A DNA stretch of 64,000 nucleotides from Betaproteobacteria bacterium (GTDB taxonomy: Bacteria; Pseudomonadota; Gammaproteobacteria; Burkholderiales; Rhodocyclaceae): the NCBI GenBank assembly GCA_016705475.1, contig JADIYD010000004.1, forward strand, positions 15,879-79,878, given 5' to 3'. Made by a program: the position numbers and the translations under genes. Shown piece by piece: positions 60,644 through 64,000 of the stretch. The notes beneath the pieces were generated by a model, which was not told the origin of the DNA, did not search any database, and worked only from the letters and a program-made list of their open reading frames with translations. The first letter of the stretch is position 1. The number at the start of each line of letters is the position of its first letter.

Positions 60644-61318
60644 AAGCCGCCCTTCTGAACTACCGCAGGCTCGTCCTCTTTGGCTGTTGCACCTTCTTGG
60701 CTGCATCGTGCAGCCTGTTCCATAACTCGGCGCCACAGGATCACCCAAAGAACACGGGTGACGCTGCCCCCTGGCAACTAGCGCAACTCGATTTTGGCCG
60801 CCAAGCCGCTTTCGGACACTGCGTACCGCCAGCCTGCCCGACCCGTAGCACCGAAGACCCTCGCAACGGATTCCTCAGTTCGGACGATCAACGGCGCAGC
60901 ACCCTCCTCGTCAGCCCAGTCCATCCCCTCTGAAGCTATCACCCCGCTCCCAACACCCAAGATCGACACTTCGCGGACGATCATTGTCCAGTTCGACCTC
61001 GGCAGCGCAAAGCTAAGCCCCGCTGCCCGTTCCAGCCTGAATGGGGCAATGAGCACCCTGCTTTCGGCACGCCAGATCATGATCGTCGGCCGTACGGACA
61101 ACACCGGGCCGCTGGCCTTCAATGAATCGCTGGCCCTCGCCCGCGCGCTGGCGGTTCGCGACCACCTGCTCAGCACCCACCCGAGGCTGACACCCACACT
61201 CAGCGTCAAGGCCCGCGGTGCGTGCTGCTTCATTGCCGCGAACGACACCCTGGCCGGCCGCACGCAGAACCGGCGGGTCGAGTTGGTCTTTGATCTGCGC
61301 GACAAGGAACGGCCGTGA
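60640..61318 (+). pseudogene. OmpA-like lipoprotein of the conjugative element, frameshifted
   Basis: From ATG 60640 a lipoprotein signal (LLNYRRLVLFGCCTFLAASC) leads to LAQLDFG, where the T-run at 60792-60795 breaks the frame. The next frame continues LAAKPLSDTAYRQPARPVAP and holds the OmpA-like core: RTIIVQFDLGSAKLSPAARS, SLNGAMSTLLSARQIMIVGR and NRRVELVFDL. One T fewer joins the frames as LDLAAKP. Such lipoproteins are often coupled to the F-type transfer apparatus. The frame 3' of the break is open to the stop at 61318. Confidence 0.65.
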
Positions 61319-61452
61319 CATCGCGGCTTCCGCCGGCTGACATTCAAATCCATTACCCGCCGAGCGCATGCGCTCTCACCCACCGGCATGTTTATGTGCC
61401 CACCCGCCTTCCTACCCCCTATTCGTCATTCCACTTTTGTTCGGAGGTTCTC

Positions 61453-61803
61453 ATGAACGCTACAGCCCCTGTTTCTTTCCCTCACCTTGCCGCCCGTAAG
61501 CCGATGAACCTTACCGTGCTACTGGCGACGATCGTCGTCGGTCTCGGCGCTGCCTTTCCCGGTTACGCCCTGGATCTGGTGGCATTCACCGGCATCACCG
61601 GGCCGCTCACTTCAGCCCTGACCCAGATCGCCGCACTTGGCCCGGGGATCAAGGCCCTGGTCGGCTTCGTCGGCTTCGTCGTCGCCCTCATCTCGCTATC
61701 GGCTCTGCGCAATTTCGGCCCGGTCTTGTTCTACATCGGGCTGGCCATCTTTGCCGCCGTGGGCCTGGTGATCGCCGGCGCGATCATGGGCGCGGTGATC
61801 TGA
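61453..61803 (+). CDS. traA: Type IV secretion pilin subunit (TraA-like)
   Basis: 116 residues from ATG 61453 with GGAGG. It has a long hydrophilic start, a cleavable leader-like region (LTVLLATIVVGLGAAFPGYA) and two hydrophobic segments (AALGPGIKALVGFVGFVVAL and PVLFYIGLAIFAAVGLVIAG), which is the TraA/VirB2-type pilin layout. It stands directly before traL, as in F-type operons. The symbol rests on context and topology more than sequence identity. Confidence 0.7.
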   Translation: MNATAPVSFPHLAARKPMNLTVLLATIVVGLGAAFPGYALDLVAFTGITGPLTSALTQIAALGPGIKALVGFVGFVVALISLSALRNFGPVLFYIGLAIFAAVGLVIAGAIMGAVI

Positions 61804-61832
61804 AACGCTGGCATCGACCCCAGGAGCCCGAT

Positions 61833-62131
61833 ATGCAAGCCGACACCTACATCCCGCGGCGTCTCGATGATCAATGGAAGATCGGCTTCTGGGATGTCGA
61901 TGTCGCCGCGCCGATCCTGTTCATGTTTTCGTTGGCTATATGTCCGGCAGCAAGACCTCGTTCGCCGTCTGCATGGCGGCAGGCATCTTTGTCTCGCGCT
62001 GGATCTCGCGCATCAAGGCAGACAAGCATCCGGCCTTCGCCATCCACTGGCTGTACTGGCACCTGCCAGCCAGTCCGCTGACCACGATGCGAGCCACGCC
62101 GCCATCGCACATCCGCCGCATGGTCGGCTGA
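61833..62131 (+). pseudogene. traL: TraL, frameshifted
   Basis: MQADTYIPRRLDDQWKIGFW begins as in TraL. After ILFMF the frame is lost; the continuing frame reads VGYMSGSKTSFAVCMAAGIF, VSRWISRIKADKHPAFAIHW and LYWHLPASPL, ending at 62131. The break is in the T-run at 61926-61929; one more T gives FMFFVGYMSG. TraL is a small inner-membrane protein needed for pilus assembly. It is expected to be about 100 residues. Confidence 0.75.
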
Positions 62132-62147
62132 GCCAAGGAGAAAAACC

Positions 62148-62713
62148 ATGGACTTTGAACGACTCAACGGCGACGTCAAGGAAATGCGCCGCCGCAACCG
62201 CGGGCTCGGTCTGGCCGTCGGTGTCCTGGCCGCCGGCCAGATCCTCGCCCTGATAGTTATCCTCAACCTGCTCGGCACGGTACGCACCGTCGTCGTGCCG
62301 CCCTCGATCGACAAGACCTTCTGGGTCACCCGCGACAAGGCGAGCAGCGAATATCTCGAGCAGATGGGCAGTTTCATCGCCTGGCTGGTCCTCGACGTGA
62401 CGCCGGCCTCGATCGACTGGAAGAAGGAAATTCTGCTCGGCTATGTCGAACCGGAACAGTACGGCCCGTTGAAGACCCGACAGGAAGTGGAAGCCGAACG
62501 CCTGAAACGGATCAACGCCGCCACCGTCTTCGCGCCCCAGCAACTGGTCCCCAGCGAAGAAGGCCAGAGCGTCGTCATCCGCGGCCGCCTGCGCACCCTG
62601 GTCAATGGCTTCGAGACAGCAAACGACCTCAAGGCCTATCGGGTCGAATTCAGCTACGCCGAGCACGCATGCATCTGAAAAGTTTCCAGGAGGTAGCCAA
62701 TGTCGGCAACTGA
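62148..62713 (+). pseudogene. traE: TraE, frameshifted near the 3' end
   Basis: MDFERLNGDVKEMRRRNRGL and LAVGVLAAGQILALIVILNL, an N-terminal membrane helix, then VVVPPSIDKTFWVTRDKASS, SSEYLEQMGSFIAWLVLDVT and RGRLRTLVNGFETANDLKAY. The frame ends early with SYAEHACI at 62678; the alternative frame gives RMHLKSFQEVANVGN and a stop at 62713, which is a normal TraE end. The shift is near 62660. TraE is a periplasmic assembly factor of the F-type channel. About 185 residues once joined. Confidence 0.75.
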
Positions 62714-62745
62714 TTTTCCGCCAGGCCCTATCCCGACCAGTTCCA

Positions 62746-63571
62746 ATGCCTCGGCGCGGATGGACGATGTGCGCTGTTCAGGTCATCGCCTGTCTCGCCA
62801 CCATGACAGCCGTGCCCGCCCAGGCACTGCAACTGGTCGAGGCCAGTGACGGCGCCGCGGTCGAAGCCATCCTGTCGATCCGCGAACCGACCCGCATCCG
62901 CATCGAAGGCGCATCGATCACTGATGTCTTTGGCAATATCCATTCGAGCCAATGCGGCTTGGCGGCGGCGCTTCCCACCGGTCCGGGTATGACACCCGCC
63001 GGTACCGGTTCATCGCCGATCAATCCGGCTGGCGAGATCGCCCCCAACCTGCGATCGCGACAAGGGCGAAATCTATGTCCGTCCAGTCGGCGACTCCGCC
63101 AAACCGATCAATCTCTTCGTCGCATCGGCCAACGCCACCTATACCTTGCTGCTACGCCGTTCGGATACCCCGGCCGACACCATCGTCATCCGCGACAAGA
63201 CGCCAAAGGCCTGGAAACACGTGCAATCGGCTCCAGCCGGCCCGTCGCCCAACCAGGTACGGGCGATGAAGGCCCTGTTGATAGCCATGGTTTCGGATCG
63301 GGTGCCGCCGGATATCCGGGTCGAAGAGACCCACGGCACACTCCCGTTGTGGAACGAGGCGCGGTTTTCGCGGGTGCGCCAGTACGAGGGGCGAAGTCTG
63401 GTCGGCGAGAAATACCTGCTGCAGAACATCAGCGATGCCCCAATGGTGTTGGCCGAACAGGAATTCGACCGCGAACAGGGCAGCGTCGTCGGTATCGCCG
63501 TCGAGCACCACAACCTTCGCCCCGGCGAGAGCACCAGCGTCTATGTGATCCGCCGCGGAGAAACGCCATGA
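62746..63571 (+). pseudogene. traK: TraK, frameshifted
   Basis: From ATG 62746 a signal peptide (MCAVQVIACLATMTAVPAQA) leads to LQLVEASDGAAVEAILSIRE, PTRIRIEGASITDVFGNIHS and a Pro/Gly-rich stretch. Near 63041-63047 (CCCCCAA) the sense moves to another frame: CDRDKGEIYVRPVGDSAKPI, NLFVASANATYTLLLRRSDT and VIRDKTPKAWKHVQSA, to the end ESTSVYVIRRGETP. TraK is the secretin-like outer membrane part of the F-type channel. Homologues read continuously, so one base is extra or missing. Confidence 0.75.
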
Positions 63572-64000
63572 TTACGCCCCGTCAGTGGATGCAAACGCTG
63601 CGCGGATTACCACAGCAATTGCTGCAGCACCTGTCCCCGCGACAACGACAGTACGCCATGCTCGGCGCCCTGCTGGCCGGCGGCGTCGGGCTGCTCTGGT
63701 CGATTTTCGCATTCACGGCGAGTAGTCCTCCTGCGAGCACTGCGCAACCCGCCGCCGGGCCGGCCAGTTCGGTCACCAATATTGGCGTCGATGTCGCCTG
63801 GCGCCCAGGTCAATCCGGTCGATCAGTGGGTCGGCACGGGCCGGCCGCAAGCTTGCGCAGTACGAGAACGAACGCGAAGAACAGGGACGACTCAACAAGG
63901 ATCGCCAAACCTTCGAAGCGAAAACGATGCAACGCTTTGCCGAACTGGAACAGCGACTGACTTCGACCCAGCAGGCTGCAGCGACGCCCGTGCCGTCGAC
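63568..64000 (+). pseudogene. traB: TraB, 5' part, two frameshifts, runs off the window
   Basis: ATG 63568 overlaps the traK stop. It reads MITPRQWMQTLRGLPQQLLQ and one membrane segment (AMLGALLAGGVGLLWSIFAF), then SSVTNIGV. The sense then moves to MSPGAQVNPVDQWVG (shift near 63790) and again to AGRKLAQYENEREEQGRLNK and DRQTFEAKTMQRFAELEQRL (shift near 63830), to the end of the window. TraB is the VirB10-like inner-to-outer membrane scaffold; this N-terminal coiled coil is typical. The rest lies outside. Confidence 0.7.

Noticed and set aside
1..64000. CRISPR array or tRNA/rRNA genes
   Set aside because: No regularly spaced repeats and no cloverleaf or rRNA-like sequence were seen by eye; a dedicated search was not possible.

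Overview
The window looks like a chromosomal stretch of a denitrifying betaproteobacterium, most likely of the Rhodocyclaceae (Dechloromonas/Azonexus-like). This is inferred from a cytochrome cd1 nitrite reductase with its c551 donor, several Crp/Fnr regulators with FNR/DNR-type boxes, DUF3079 and DUF389 proteins, and a mosaic of core and accessory genes. No rRNA or tRNA gene was seen.

Layout. (1) 1-7.2 kb, minus strand: a large membrane-anchored protein running off the left edge, and a 1329-residue predicted anti-phage NTPase (Cap4/PD-(D/E)xK-type nuclease + STAND-like P-loop + helical repeats). (2) 7.9-9.2 kb: four small plus-strand genes (DUF3079, a Cys-rich protein, a hypothetical, a stand-alone PAS protein). 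(3) 9.2-15.8 kb: a respiratory nitrite block with a Crp/Fnr pseudogene, cytochrome c551, a Crp/Fnr regulator fused to two PilJ/NarX-like sensor repeats, nirS, a class D beta-lactamase and another Crp/Fnr regulator; four FNR/DNR boxes sit upstream of the nitrite genes and the last regulator. (4) 15.9-24.8 kb: TetR + MFP + ABC exporter operon, a small periplasmic protein, an AraC regulator, TetR + methyltransferase, a ketopantoate-reductase-like enzyme. (5) 25-45.8 kb: a broken diguanylate cyclase, DUF389, then a large block for cation/proton exchange and stress: Ca/Na exchanger + MASE1 kinase + FixJ-like regulator, Na+/H+ antiporter with a structured leader, paired small membrane proteins, UspA proteins, RodA/FtsW, ExbD, an IS3-family insertion, a CBS protein, a degenerate serine-hydrolase homologue, a glutamate-cysteine-ligase-like enzyme, two CPA2 antiporters, a GATase and a MarR regulator. 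(6) 46-57 kb: a umuDC operon with an SOS box, whose umuC is split by an approximately 7.9 kb element carrying three tyrosine recombinases plus cargo (TfoX-N, AraC, VOC). (7) 57-64 kb: start of an integrative conjugative element (ImmA/IrrE regulator, lytic transglycosylase, F-type traA-L-E-K-B genes).

How the parts work together: the nitrite genes appear to form one NO/nitrite-responsive regulon; the 28-45 kb genes look like an envelope, cation and pH stress island; the flanks are accessory DNA (defence, SOS mutagenesis, conjugation). The recombinase element removes cleanly on paper: joining the two 9-bp repeats TCGTTATTT restores an in-frame 432-codon umuC.

Quality caution: at least ten genes are broken by single-base shifts, many at short homopolymers (25.56, 26.54, 51.13, 52.41, 60.79, 61.93, 63.04 kb and others). 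Uncorrected long-read errors are a strong alternative to true pseudogenes. All calls were made by reading the sequence, with no database search.
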